Of a DNA stretch of 64,000 nt, positions 26,544-36,131 are shown in pieces. How positions within the stretch are numbered: the first letter of the stretch is position 1; the number at the start of each line of letters is the position of its first letter. The notes beneath the pieces were generated by a model. It worked only from the letters and a program-made list of their open reading frames with translations. It had not been told where the DNA came from and made no database searches. Where the stretch lies: assembly GCA_949317995.1 (NCBI GenBank), contig OX439036.1, positions 110,153,669 to 110,217,668 on the forward strand, read 5' to 3'. Source of the stretch: Acholoe squamosa. Taxonomy: Eukaryota > Annelida > Polychaeta > Phyllodocida > Polynoidae. A program made the position numbers and the translations under genes.

Positions 26544-26775
26544 CTCACACTGTAGAAAATCACTGTTAAATCTACCAGGGATACTTGTAAAACTGAACAG
26601 TGAACCACCGCAATTGTATAACAGGAAACCAGCCTAGTTCCTATGAGAACCCCAAGTGGCAGTACGGTGGACCTCAAATGTACAACGAATGTCTGTGAAA
26701 ATAACAATGGATCTCTGGCAAATTTGGGATAAAGATTTTGTCGTTATTTCAATGTCACTTATTTTATAGAGCAGC
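26544..26775. mobile_element. CACTGTAGAAAA MITE, copy in repeat copy 2
   Basis: Starts CACTGTAGAAAATCACTG. Shares TCTACCAGGGATACTTGTAA and AAAATAACAATGGATCTCTGG with 32335-32555. Confidence 0.75.
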
Positions 26776-28184
26776 AGTACAGTTGATAAGCACACTTCAG
26801 AAATTGCCATTTGCCACTTTCCCGGAAGCAGCAGAATTATTACTGAGCTGCTCCTAACAAGTCACCAAATGTTGTGTGTGAGTAATTGGCACCAACAAGC
26901 TCTTTCTGCCAAATGAGGTGTGAGCAGCATTTATAGGTCCCTGCTGTTACTATTCGGTTGGCTTTCCAGCCAATGCCTTATGGTAATCTATTTCTTGATA
27001 CTTCGCATACAGCTCTAGTAGTTTCCAGCATACTTTTTATGTTTAAATGAATAAAACCCTAAATATATCACAGAGGAAAGCTCGATACTTTGTAGAGATG
27101 CATGGTTCACAGTCAGCTGTACTCCCTATTTATAAATTTCCACATTGTGGTTAATAATATTATGGAAAACATAGTAAGTCCCCCATGATACCAGTCTACT
27201 TTTTAGAAGGCCCTATGGGTTGTATGTGGCATTGAACAGAGGGTTGTTGTCATGAGTGTGGACTGGTTACCATGTTAAGTCTGCATAGGTATTGCTTCAG
27301 TTACAAATTAAACATTTAATGCAGGTGTCTACTCTAAACAGTATTTGACAATGACATGACTGGGAGGTGAGGAACATATCATAATTAGCAAGTGTTCCAG
27401 TGAATCAGCTGAAATGATCGATAGCAATGAGATGCAAATATATCAGTGGCCTGATCTAATCCAATGATTTTCTTTTCATCTAAATGGCAGAAGAAATTTT
27501 TCTTAAGATTGCTGCATTATTTTGCCTCCAGATTATTCTTTATCATCCCCGATGTGAAAACTGGAAACAATCAGTCTATCAATCTAAGGCACATTGTAAG
27601 ATAATGGTAAATCTCTAGCAACTTTGACAGGAGAATTTAATCCTTATTTTCACAGAGATGTCCTGTAACACTCTGCTTTACTGTCTGCAACTTGGATGTC
27701 ACTGTAAGTCACATTCATTTTATCTATTTATAAGATCTAACCCCTTTGTAATAACTTGTAAATGTGTTCCTCCCATACCTATAAGTGATGACATGTTCTT
27801 CCTCTTTTGCTAACACTACCCCCCTTCTACCTTTTGTTTTGTCCCAAGGTATCACCATTTCAAAGCACTGAGTTTGTTTTCAGTTCTGCTTTTCCCGTCC
27901 CCATCGACCAAATCAATCTCCTATCCTGCAGATCCCATATCCCCATGTGCCTTCCCCCCAGTACCCAGCTGGCGGTTCCTACTTGTTATCTTACACGACC
28001 AATCACTCCCCTTTGAATATCTTGATTTATAATTCATGCTTACTGGCCATACAAGCAAGGCGTTCCTTTGATCCTGTCTGATACAGATGGGGGAAGGCTG
28101 CATGAATAGGCAGAACATGACCAGGGTAAACCTTTACAGTTAGGGGTTTGATGGTAGGGCTGAATATACCATAAATTATCACTC

Positions 28185-28190
28185 CCTTAC
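28185..28190. other. Unoccupied Polinton target in a paralogous repeat
   Basis: ATTATCACTCCCTTACAC runs straight on into ATCCGTATCTAACACC. In copy 3 the same words are separated by the Polinton (34071-34085 and 52026-52050). Confidence 0.9.
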
Positions 28191-29910
28191 ACGAATCCGT
28201 ATCTAACACCATATATGTATATGTGTAAGAATCCCTGAATGCATATGGGTGGTAGGTTTTAGAGGGTGAGGGTAAACCTATAAAATCCTTAAAGTGGGGA
28301 AAGGGGGGGGGGTGGCCAGAGTCTTTACAGAAACAATTTCTAACAAAACTACCCCAGTGGAGAATTATTTGTGTGAGCCTTTGTTTTATATGAATACAAT
28401 CAAAAGTTGCTCTATTGGCACACACTGCATAGACCATGCCATTGATATTGTCTTGCTCCTATACCTAGCAGAGTTCATATAATAGATGTACCAAGTGGAC
28501 ACCTAAGCCAGCGTCTAAACAGACCTAGGTAGCATATAAGCTACCTTCATCATACAATGAAATCTGACATGGGTGGGATATAAACCTCAACCAATGCAAG
28601 GGTTTTTTTTCCTATAGCACTCGGTTTACTGTTATTTTTATAACCATGCAATGAAGTTTAGGCCTATGATATGCATTATCAACAAAGGGAACCCAAAAGG
28701 ATAAATGAGGTCTTTAAAAACTGAGCAGCAAAGAAATAAACTTAACTCGTCAGGCCTATCATAGACTCTTTATGTTGACAACCTCTGTGCCTATATAGAG
28801 CCCTCTACTGCATGTCCCTCAAAGGTCTATGCTATTCCCCATGCCCATGCAGGGGGCCAGTGATAGCCAGGAAATGACCTGTCAATCACTATCATTTAAT
28901 GTATGTATCTAGGTCACAGGTCAGAGAGAATATTGACCTTCATAGCCAATCTCCCTCATGCCAGCATCTGGACAGGGAGATTGAGGACAAGCATATTGAT
29001 ACTTGACATTTCCAACCAGGTTCATGACAGGACTTCTTGCTTTGAGGGTTTATGGGGTGTATGCCTCATTCAGCACGCAGTACCATTTCTAGGAAAGCAT
29101 GTCTGCCACCTAGGAAAAAATGGGATTTGTATTGAGGATTTCTCAATAGAAATAACATGAGGCAATCAGGTCTGGTAAAAGTAAGGGTAGTTTTACTTTC
29201 TTTCCACCATATCGGTAATTGTATTCTCCTTTGATATTAGGATCATAAGTAACTCATAAGTAATAAGATCTTTGAGATCAACTTTGGGGAATATATATTG
29301 ACACATCTTTAGTCAATGTAAGTGTTAGCAAACTCATGATGGTGTGCTGAACATGTGTACTACTGTTTGTGGGACATTGAGGGATATGACAGCCATTCAA
29401 CTACTGCCTGACATTTGATGATTGCCACAGCCAAGAATAAATTGTGGAATGTCACTTGTAATAATTCTGAACACCACTGGTCAGAACCGAAGTCATAGGA
29501 GGCAATCCCTTCACTGTCTCGTTGGTTTAGCTGGATTTACAGCCTCTTACACAAGTGTAGGAGCTGGGACCAGTAGGTCTGAGATGATTTGTCAATACAG
29601 GGGCTTATATAACAGGTTCTGGGTCTATCAATAACCTCTGAACTAGTGAAGAAGACCTTACCCCTCAAGGCATGTTGGGATAGCCATCCCATTCCCCTTT
29701 ACTCCATACCCTTAAAGTCTTACAGAGATAGACACTGTGACAATTCAGGAGCACCTTTGGGACAAAGAGTTCGCCATTACAGTCAGAGATTCCTCATAAG
29801 TCAGTGCTTTTCTGTATTGTTTTGTTGTTGTTTTCTTCTTTTTTCTTCTTCTTTTCTTCTTTTTTTTTTGCGGGGGGCTTCATTGTAGATATTACATTAT
29901 TTAACTACTT

Positions 29911-29977
<67 letters not shown>
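29911..29977. repeat. (CA)n(TA)n microsatellite
   Basis: Five CA then about 28 TA units. Confidence 0.98.
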
Positions 29978-29979
<2 letters not shown>

Positions 29980-30289
29980 TAGTTTGCTGTACAGACACTT
30001 AAGTGTACAGTTTGCAACCTAAATTACTGGGACAATTTCCTTCTCCATCCAATTATTTCCTGACACAATTTGCATATCAATGATGATCTTGCCATCTCAG
30101 AATTTGCATTTTAACAAGAAGGGAAATTGGCCACTTAAGTGCTGTAAGATTACATAAGGGTTTGGTGCATGAGGGTGTAAAGGAACTGTAACAGGGTCAA
30201 CCATGCTAAAATTGCAGAAAGACTTGACAGTTTGGGATTAATGGCACTTATATTGCCCCTTTGATGTATATCAACCTTTTAAGGGCTGC

Positions 30290-30510
30290 TGATACAGGAT
30301 TGCATCATGCCCATTGGTCATAATGTTGGCCCAATGAAGTGCTGCTCACCTGCACTTCATTGGACCATCATGCAAACCCTTCCGGTATATCAAGCTTAAG
30401 CCTGTATGGTTGGCATGATGCATGAATGCACCCTTGGTAAGTTACTGGCAAGTTACTCAGGAGGGTTGCATTCATGCATCATAACGACCAATTGGCATGA
30501 TGTATGATGC
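30290..30510. mobile_element. Fold-back family B copy at the end of copy 2
   Basis: Paired arms TGAAGTGCTGCTCACC/TGCACTTCATTGGACC and TTGGCATGATGCATGAATGC/GCATTCATGCATCAT. Confidence 0.75.
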
Positions 30511-31104
30511 TTTGCACAGTTTACCGTCCGCCAAAAGGAAATATGAATGGCTTCTTAGAACACCTTGATAAACTAGCAGAAAATGCACAAGGTGACATCT
30601 TCATAATGGGAGATCTGAATTTTGATGTCAGGAAAGTGGATTCACCTAAATGTAAACGATTGCTAGCCAACTGCAGGTTGAAGGTTGGTCACTACTTATA
30701 GACAATATAACAAGGTTGAACAAAAAAGGAGGATCAGCTACAGATAACATAATTACAAATAGTACACACATTATGGAATGTGGGGTTATCAATAGGTTGA
30801 TTAGTGATCACCTTCCAATTTTTTGTGTAAGGAAGAAACAAACAGAGAAATATATGACTAAAAAGGTCACAGGTCGGTCATACAGAAGGTATGATGAAAT
30901 TGAACTGAAAAATTGCATGATTGAACAAGACAGGGATCTGTTCTATATGTTGCAAACAGTTGAAGAGAAGTGGGATTTTATTGTTACTGCAATGACTGCT
31001 TATCTAGATGAAAAATACCCAATGAGAAGCTTCACCTTCAAAGACTATCAAAAAGAATGGATGGATAATAAAGTCTTTTTTGTGGTATTCCCTACTATGG
31101 CAGT
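30498..31104 (+). pseudogene. Fragment of a non-LTR retrotransposon endonuclease
   Basis: The first frame (30504-30701) shows CTVYRPPKGN...GDIFIMGDLNFD, the APE-type endonuclease YRPP and GDxN motifs. The second frame (30716-31104) continues with DNIITN...ISDHLPIF, the SDH motif of the same domain. The two are offset by a frameshift near 30690-30715. No reverse transcriptase follows, so the copy is truncated. The element family (CR1/Jockey-like or similar) cannot be fixed from this piece. Confidence 0.85.
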
Positions 31105-31299
31105 ACCTTCCCTACACTGTCAGACTGTACCAAGCTATTTACAGTACGTTGTATTTATTTTTCGAAAACAGTAGGTTCTGCTGTTAGTACAAACACAATG
31201 ACCCTATAATAGCCGTGTACCCAGTACAGGACAAGCTACTTCCCATTTACAATTGGTACTGAGAGTGTTTAGCACACTATACAGAACATAATTATGTTG

Positions 31300-31560
31300 A
31301 CAATGATAGGGCCCTGAGGCAAAGTACCAGGTTTCTGCTTACTGTAGTTGAGCATACTCCAGTTAATAATTTCCAATAACATGCCCCAGGGGAAAACATG
31401 CAGGTTAATTAGAAACCTATTGACGTTATCACGTGTTGTCAAACACCCGTAGGGAACATGTCAATAGTAATACATGTTATACAAAGCAGGTACCATAATA
31501 TGTAGGTGTATTATTGTAGTAATATATATTGAATGGACTGAATCTGCCCTATTCCCCCCT
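31300..31560. repeat. Dispersed repeat family C, copy
   Basis: Matches 58040-58310 over ~260 bp (shared ATGCCCCAGGGGAAAACATG and ATACATGTTATACAAAGCAG). Confidence 0.85.
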
Positions 31561-32334
31561 CTAAGTTTACCCTTTAAGGGCCGCTGATGCATTAATGCAT
31601 TATGCCATTTGGTCATCATAAAGTGCTGGCGAGACTGCCTCTGAGGCGGACTCAGGGTCATGCAGTCCTTGTGTATAAGCAGTTCCTCTTGCTGCAGCTT
31701 ATAGTTGGGGCATTACGGTAATGTGCCTTCAGTGCTTATAGCCTTCTGCCATCCCCCATTAATTGTTCTATTCACATCACCTACCGCAAGGTTTCTCATG
31801 CTCATTCTTTTCAATTGAGATTTTTTATGGTATGTGGCTTGGAATGACTTTTTTTTGTTAGGTATAAATCATATACAGTCTTTCCCCTGGTTTTGCACCT
31901 AAGAAGATTATCCTTCCACCAAACTCTATATTTGTAAATCCAGTATTTTATCATATTTTATCCAACCACACCCTGGATACAGTGTGGCCAACATGACTAC
32001 AATTGGTTCTTTCACACCTTAACCTCCTGAAGCAGACACTGTTACTAACCCAGTCAATACGAAGAGAGTAACAACATAGATTCACAGCCCATAATATATA
32101 GAATTACTATGCAGGCTGGTAACAGGAGGTGAACCTACTCTCTCCCTCTGTGCGTCTCTCAATGCCCCCAAGGGTCTCACTTGCCATTTTGGATTTTGAA
32201 GTAGTGAGGGAAACCGTAGACTTGATACCCCTCAAGAGATGAACATATTGGTAAAAAAAAAGTGTTATGTTATTTTTACTGATACTTCCCAAAGCCTTGG
32301 TTTAGACTTCTATTTCCACTTCCAACAGCAGGGG

Positions 32335-32555
32335 ACCATAGAAAACAACTGTTGAATCTACCAGGCATCCTTGTAAAACTGAACAGTGAACCACCGTATA
32401 GCAGGGAACCAGTGTAGTTCTTACAAGGAGCCCCAGGTGGCAGTATGGTGGTTCTCAAATGTGAAAGGAATCTCTGTGAAAATAACAATGGATCTCTGGA
32501 AAATTTAGGTTGAGGATTCCACCGTTATTTTGACGACAATTTTTTACAGTGCAGC
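32335..32555. mobile_element. CACTGTA MITE, copy in repeat copy 3
   Basis: Same insertion position as 26544-26775. The right end TTTTTTACAGTG is well preserved while the left end is decayed. Confidence 0.75.
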
Positions 32556-33511
32556 AGTACAAGACCTACAGTTAGGGGTGATAAGCTTTGTACAGAAATT
32601 GCCACTTGCCACTTTCTTGAAAGCAGCTGAATTATTGCTGAGCTGCTCATAACAAGTCACCAAATGCTGTGTGTGAGCAATTGGCACCAACAAGCTCTGT
32701 CTGTAGTTTCCAGCACACTTTTTATGTTTAAAGGAACAGAGCCCAAGTCTATCACAGAAGCAAGCTTGATACTTTTTAGAGATGCATGGTTCATAGTCAG
32801 CTGTACTCCTTATTTATAAATTTCTACAATGTGGTTAATAATATTATGGAAAATATAGTATGTCTTCTATGATACTGGTATACTTCTTGAGAAGGTCCTG
32901 CAGGCTGTATGAGGCATCGGGCAGAGGGTTGTCATACTTTTTAGAGTGACAGGAAAAAATATCCCAATAATAACTTAGGACACCCTTCAAGTATATAACT
33001 AACAGATAATGTCTTATTCATAGATAGAGGATATGGTCCGAATCAGACCTAAATGGTTCATCCACACATCTATTTCCTGTCTGGACACCTCCCTTACTTT
33101 GAGGTAATGAGGTGATCTCAGGACATGTGCAAATTAAACATTCATATACAGGTGTCTACTCTAATCAGCAGTAAACAGCACTCAACAATGACAGCAGTTA
33201 GGGTGAATAACATATCTAAACGAGTATTCCAGTGAATCAGGTTGAATGATCGGGAGCAATCAGATGGAAATTGATCAATGAACTGATCCAATCCAATGAA
33301 TGATTTCTTTTTAATCTAAATGGCAGGATAACATTTTTTGAGATTGCTGCATTATTTTGCCTTCCAGATTGTTCTTGATAATCCCTGATCTGAAAATCAG
33401 AAACAATCAGCCTATCAATCTAAGATAATGGTAAATATCTAGCCATCTGGGACAAGGATTTCATCCTCAGAGATCTCTTGTAACACTCTTTACTGTCTGC
33501 AACTGCACTGT

Positions 33512-33625
33512 AAAAACTACTCTGCTTCACTGGATTATACAATTATCATGATGTACTTTTCGATTTCATGAGGGTGCCTGGGAGACTCAACAGTTATTTC
33601 TCAGTGTAGTCTCTTGCAAAATACT
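33512..33625. mobile_element. CACTGTAAAAA MITE-related fragment
   Basis: GCACTGTAAAAACTACTCTG at left and TTATTTCTCAGTG near the right. Shorter than the family. Confidence 0.45.
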
Positions 33626-34079
33626 CTTTATCTGATCTTATTCCCTTGTTATACCTCAAAAAGAGTTATACAAATGTCTACCCTGGCCATGTTCTTTTCT
33701 TTATGTTAACACCGTCGCCCTTCTCCCCTTCTCCTAAGATTTTTCAAATTCAAAGCACTGAGTTTGTTTACAGTCCTGCTTTCCCCATCCACCTATCTTG
33801 AATCATTTCTCAATCTCTTATCCAGCCCATCCCATTTCCTTAAGTGTCTTACCTCATGTACATGTGGTTCCTACTGATTATCATACATGATCAATCAATC
33901 ACCTTTGAATGTCTTGAATGGTTTATAATTCATGCTTACTGGCTGTACAAGCAAGGCGTTCCTTTGATCCTGTCTGATACAAATGGGGGAAGGCTGCATG
34001 AATAGGCAAATATGACCAGGGTAAACTTTTACAGTTAGGGGTTTGATGGTAGGGCTGAATATACCATAAATTATCACTC

Positions 34080-34085
34080 CCTTAC
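34080..34085. repeat. Left 6-bp target site duplication of the Polinton
   Basis: CCTTAC lies immediately outside the left terminal AG and is matched exactly at 52026-52031. Six base pairs is the expected Polinton duplication length. Confidence 0.95.
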
Positions 34086-34466
34086 AGTAGTATATACATG
34101 CAAAGTCAGCGCAATGCTTCAGCTACTAACTAGGTCATGACCTACTGGTAGACCGGAAGTGACCTAGTTTCAGCCAATCAGAGGGCTGGATTTGACAGGA
34201 AGTGACGTCATAAGGTTATGACCTAGTTTTTTCGACCAATCTGAGAGCTGGATTCCATTTGACCTAGTGACCTGACCTAGTTGCATAAATTAAAAGAATT
34301 GCGCAATACCTAGGGTTGACCTACTTGCAAACCGGAAGTGACCTACTAACCTACTTGCAAAAACGTATGACCTACGTATGAGGGTGCATTGCGCAATGCT
34401 TGTAAGAATTTACACAATGTTCTGATGCAATATTTCTATGGATTTACGCAATACTTATGACTCATT
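34086..34466 (+). repeat. Left terminal inverted repeat of the Polinton
   Basis: About 381 bp matching the reverse complement of the right end at roughly nine bases in ten by eye, with one short internal insertion in the right copy. It is dense in GACCTA/AGGTCA words, CCGGAAGT words, CCAAT words and one TGACGTCA. Polinton and adenovirus inverted repeats hold the protein-primed replication origin, so the outermost bases are the likely origin (family knowledge, not shown here). Confidence 0.93.
34132..34210. promoter_or_regulatory. Cluster of transcription-factor-like sites in left TIR
   Basis: Visible words: the perfect palindrome AGGTCATGACCT at 34132-34143 (two inverted nuclear-receptor half sites with no spacer), the ETS-type word CCGGAAGT at 34153-34160 (repeated at 34332-34339), CCAATCAG near 34176, and the CRE/ATF palindrome TGACGTCA at 34203-34210. 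An octamer-like ATGCAAAG sits near the terminus. Adenovirus ends also carry Oct, ATF and similar sites, so a promoter or replication-enhancer role is plausible; binding is inferred only. Confidence 0.5.
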
Positions 34467-34540
34467 TTGTTATGTCTCTTCATTTCATGCATTAAAATAA
34501 AACACAACTCATCCATTTCACATAACAGATTATATTTTTA

Positions 34541-35551
34541 TTAGACACAATATTTACAGATGAAGACAGATTTTCCATTTCCGGGGCGTGCACATATACT
34601 ACAGAAACATTTGTTGTGTGTGAATTTACTTGCTTGATACCAGCTTTGACCAGTGAGACTAGTTTTCCATGTGTTGTGGAAACAATAACTGTTAAGTTTG
34701 GCTATGTTAGATATAGCATGCTCGAACAAAGCCTGGGCCAGGAAGTAAGTTTGACTGTTTTTGGGTCCAGGTAAAAGACCAGATAAAAAACCATCCTTAA
34801 AGTTTACCTCGAAGGAGAAATGATTTCTCACTCCAGGTATACTTAAGGCGTGAAGTTCCAGTGAGACCTGCAGACATGTGAAACAAATAGTTTTAGCAAT
34901 AGCAGATACTTCCAGTTTACAGTTACACTGACAAAACACTCCTACTATGGGATTACATTCTAACTCTTGGAGAGTAAGAGTAAACTTTCTTACACTTCCT
35001 AAAGTGTACCTTGTGTAGTGTCTTGGGCAGCCAGGTTCAGTGTGCAATTGATATACTCCTATACACCAATCATGCAATATCAAGTTAACTTTTTTCACTC
35101 GACAATAGTACATGCAGTTTCTGTAGGCGTCCCAAAAAGCTGAAGAGAAATATTTGTACATTTTAACACTAGTTATACAGTGGTCAACAGTGTCTGGTTC
35201 AGCTCCTCTAAAATAACCAATGTTTTCTGCAGGTATTATTTCCCAAAAGAAATTCTCTGAACATCCACATGCTACAGAACTTATATCATTGTCAGGTGTT
35301 ATAGAAGAAGCTTGATTATATGAAGCAACACTTTGTAAAACTGGACGCATGTAATAGTCATAAGGTGGAGTTTCTGTGGTTTGCTCCACAAGCATAGCTT
35401 CTAAACTTTCCATGTTAAATGGATGCTTAAATCTAACCAGATACTGATAATCTGGTGAACGTGACGCTATGAGTGAAGAAATCTGGTACCAACTTAATTT
35501 CTTTAGCGCCAGATTTTTTTTATTTTTGTGGTGAACATGTACAGCGTTCAC
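34541..35551 (-). CDS. Cysteine-rich Polinton protein of unknown function
   Basis: 336 codons, uninterrupted, and the last gene of the leftward arm. I do not recognise the family. The C-terminus carries two closely spaced CxxC pairs (CFCSIC ... CKYC), suggesting a zinc ribbon, and cysteines are scattered through the middle (CQCNC near residue 215). Aromatic residues are frequent and there is no signal peptide or clear membrane segment. A TAATAAA overlaps the stop codon and could serve as the polyadenylation signal. The start is uncertain: the first Met lies just below an AT-rich 81-bp repeat array, so an upstream or spliced start is possible. It is one of few intact reading frames in the element. 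Confidence 0.7.
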   Translation of the reverse strand: MNAVHVHHKNKKNLALKKLSWYQISSLIASRSPDYQYLVRFKHPFNMESLEAMLVEQTTETPPYDYYMRPVLQSVASYNQASSITPDNDISSVACGCSENFFWEIIPAENIGYFRGAEPDTVDHCITSVKMYKYFSSAFWDAYRNCMYYCRVKKVNLILHDWCIGVYQLHTEPGCPRHYTRYTLGSVRKFTLTLQELECNPIVGVFCQCNCKLEVSAIAKTICFTCLQVSLELHALSIPGVRNHFSFEVNFKDGFLSGLLPGPKNSQTYFLAQALFEHAISNIAKLNSYCFHNTWKTSLTGQSWYQASKFTHNKCFCSICARPGNGKSVFICKYCV

Positions 35552-35654
35552 TTTTGTGAAAAGTTTTTATTTTTTGGGTGATACAGTTCACTTTTTTTAC
35601 TTTTTTGTGAGTTTTTTTTCATGATACAGTACACATTTTTTACCTTTGTTGTTT

Positions 35655-36075
35655 ATTTGAAAAATGTTCATTTGAACAAAAAATATTTTCCAGTTTAACA
35701 CTGTTTTCTATGGAAAAAAATGTTCATTTGAACAAATGTTCGTTTGAACAATTGTTCAAATGAACATTTTCCAGTTTAACACTGTTTTCTATGGGAAAAA
35801 ATGTTCATTTGAACAAATGTGCGTTTGAACAATTGTTCAAATGAACATTTTCCAGTTCAACACTGTTTTCTATGGGGAAAAATGTTCATTTGAACAAATG
35901 TTCGTTTGAACAATTGTTCAAATGAACATTTTCCAGTTCAACACTGTTTTCTATGGGGAAAAATGTTCATTTGAACAAATGTTCGTTTGAACAATTGTTT
36001 AAATGAACATTTTTCATTTTAACACTGTTTTCTATGAAGAAAAATGTTCATTTGAACAATTTGTTTAAAATTTTT
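35655..36075. repeat. 81-bp tandem repeat made of nested palindromes
   Basis: About five units with an exact 81-bp period (the word CCAGTTYAACACTG recurs at 35690, 35771, 35852 and 35933, degenerate at 36014). Each unit contains alternating TGTTCATTTGAACA, TTCGTTTGAACAATTG and TTCAAATGAACA palindromes, so every unit can fold into a hairpin. It lies between the polymerase gene and the Cys-rich gene, both read leftward. It encodes nothing on either strand and may act as a terminator, insulator or promoter region. Confidence 0.9.
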
Positions 36076-36101
36076 TTTCTTTCAACAAAATGTACAACTG
36101 G

Positions 36102-36124
36102 AAGTGAAACTAGAAAAAGAAACC
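36102..36124 (+). repeat. 23-bp inverted repeat flanking polB (downstream copy)
   Basis: An exact match, in opposite orientation, to 40281-40303. It includes GAAAAAGAAACC, which fits the interferon-stimulated response element consensus GAAANNGAAA. It sits just past the 3' end of the polymerase gene. Confidence 0.8.
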
Positions 36125-36131
36125 ATTTTTT

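Larger units (their letters stand above)
24330..30510. repeat. Composite large repeat, copy 2 (carries the Polinton empty site)
   Basis: Colinear with copy 1 and with copy 3. Landmarks: fold-back B at 24335-24540 and 24935-25150, CTCCTGTTTATACC (25221), AACCTCCTGAAGCAGACAC (26213), GATTGCTGCATTATTTTGCC (27508), ACTCCCTTAC (28181), TTTGTTGTT-type T-rich stretch (29815), fold-back B at the end (30290-30510). No gene. Confidence 0.75.
31570..34079. repeat. Composite large repeat, copy 3, left part
   Basis: Colinear with 25900-28184. Begins with a truncated fold-back B (31570-31650), includes the CACTGTA MITE (32335-32555) and family A (32998-33165), and is cut by the Polinton at 34086. Confidence 0.8.
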
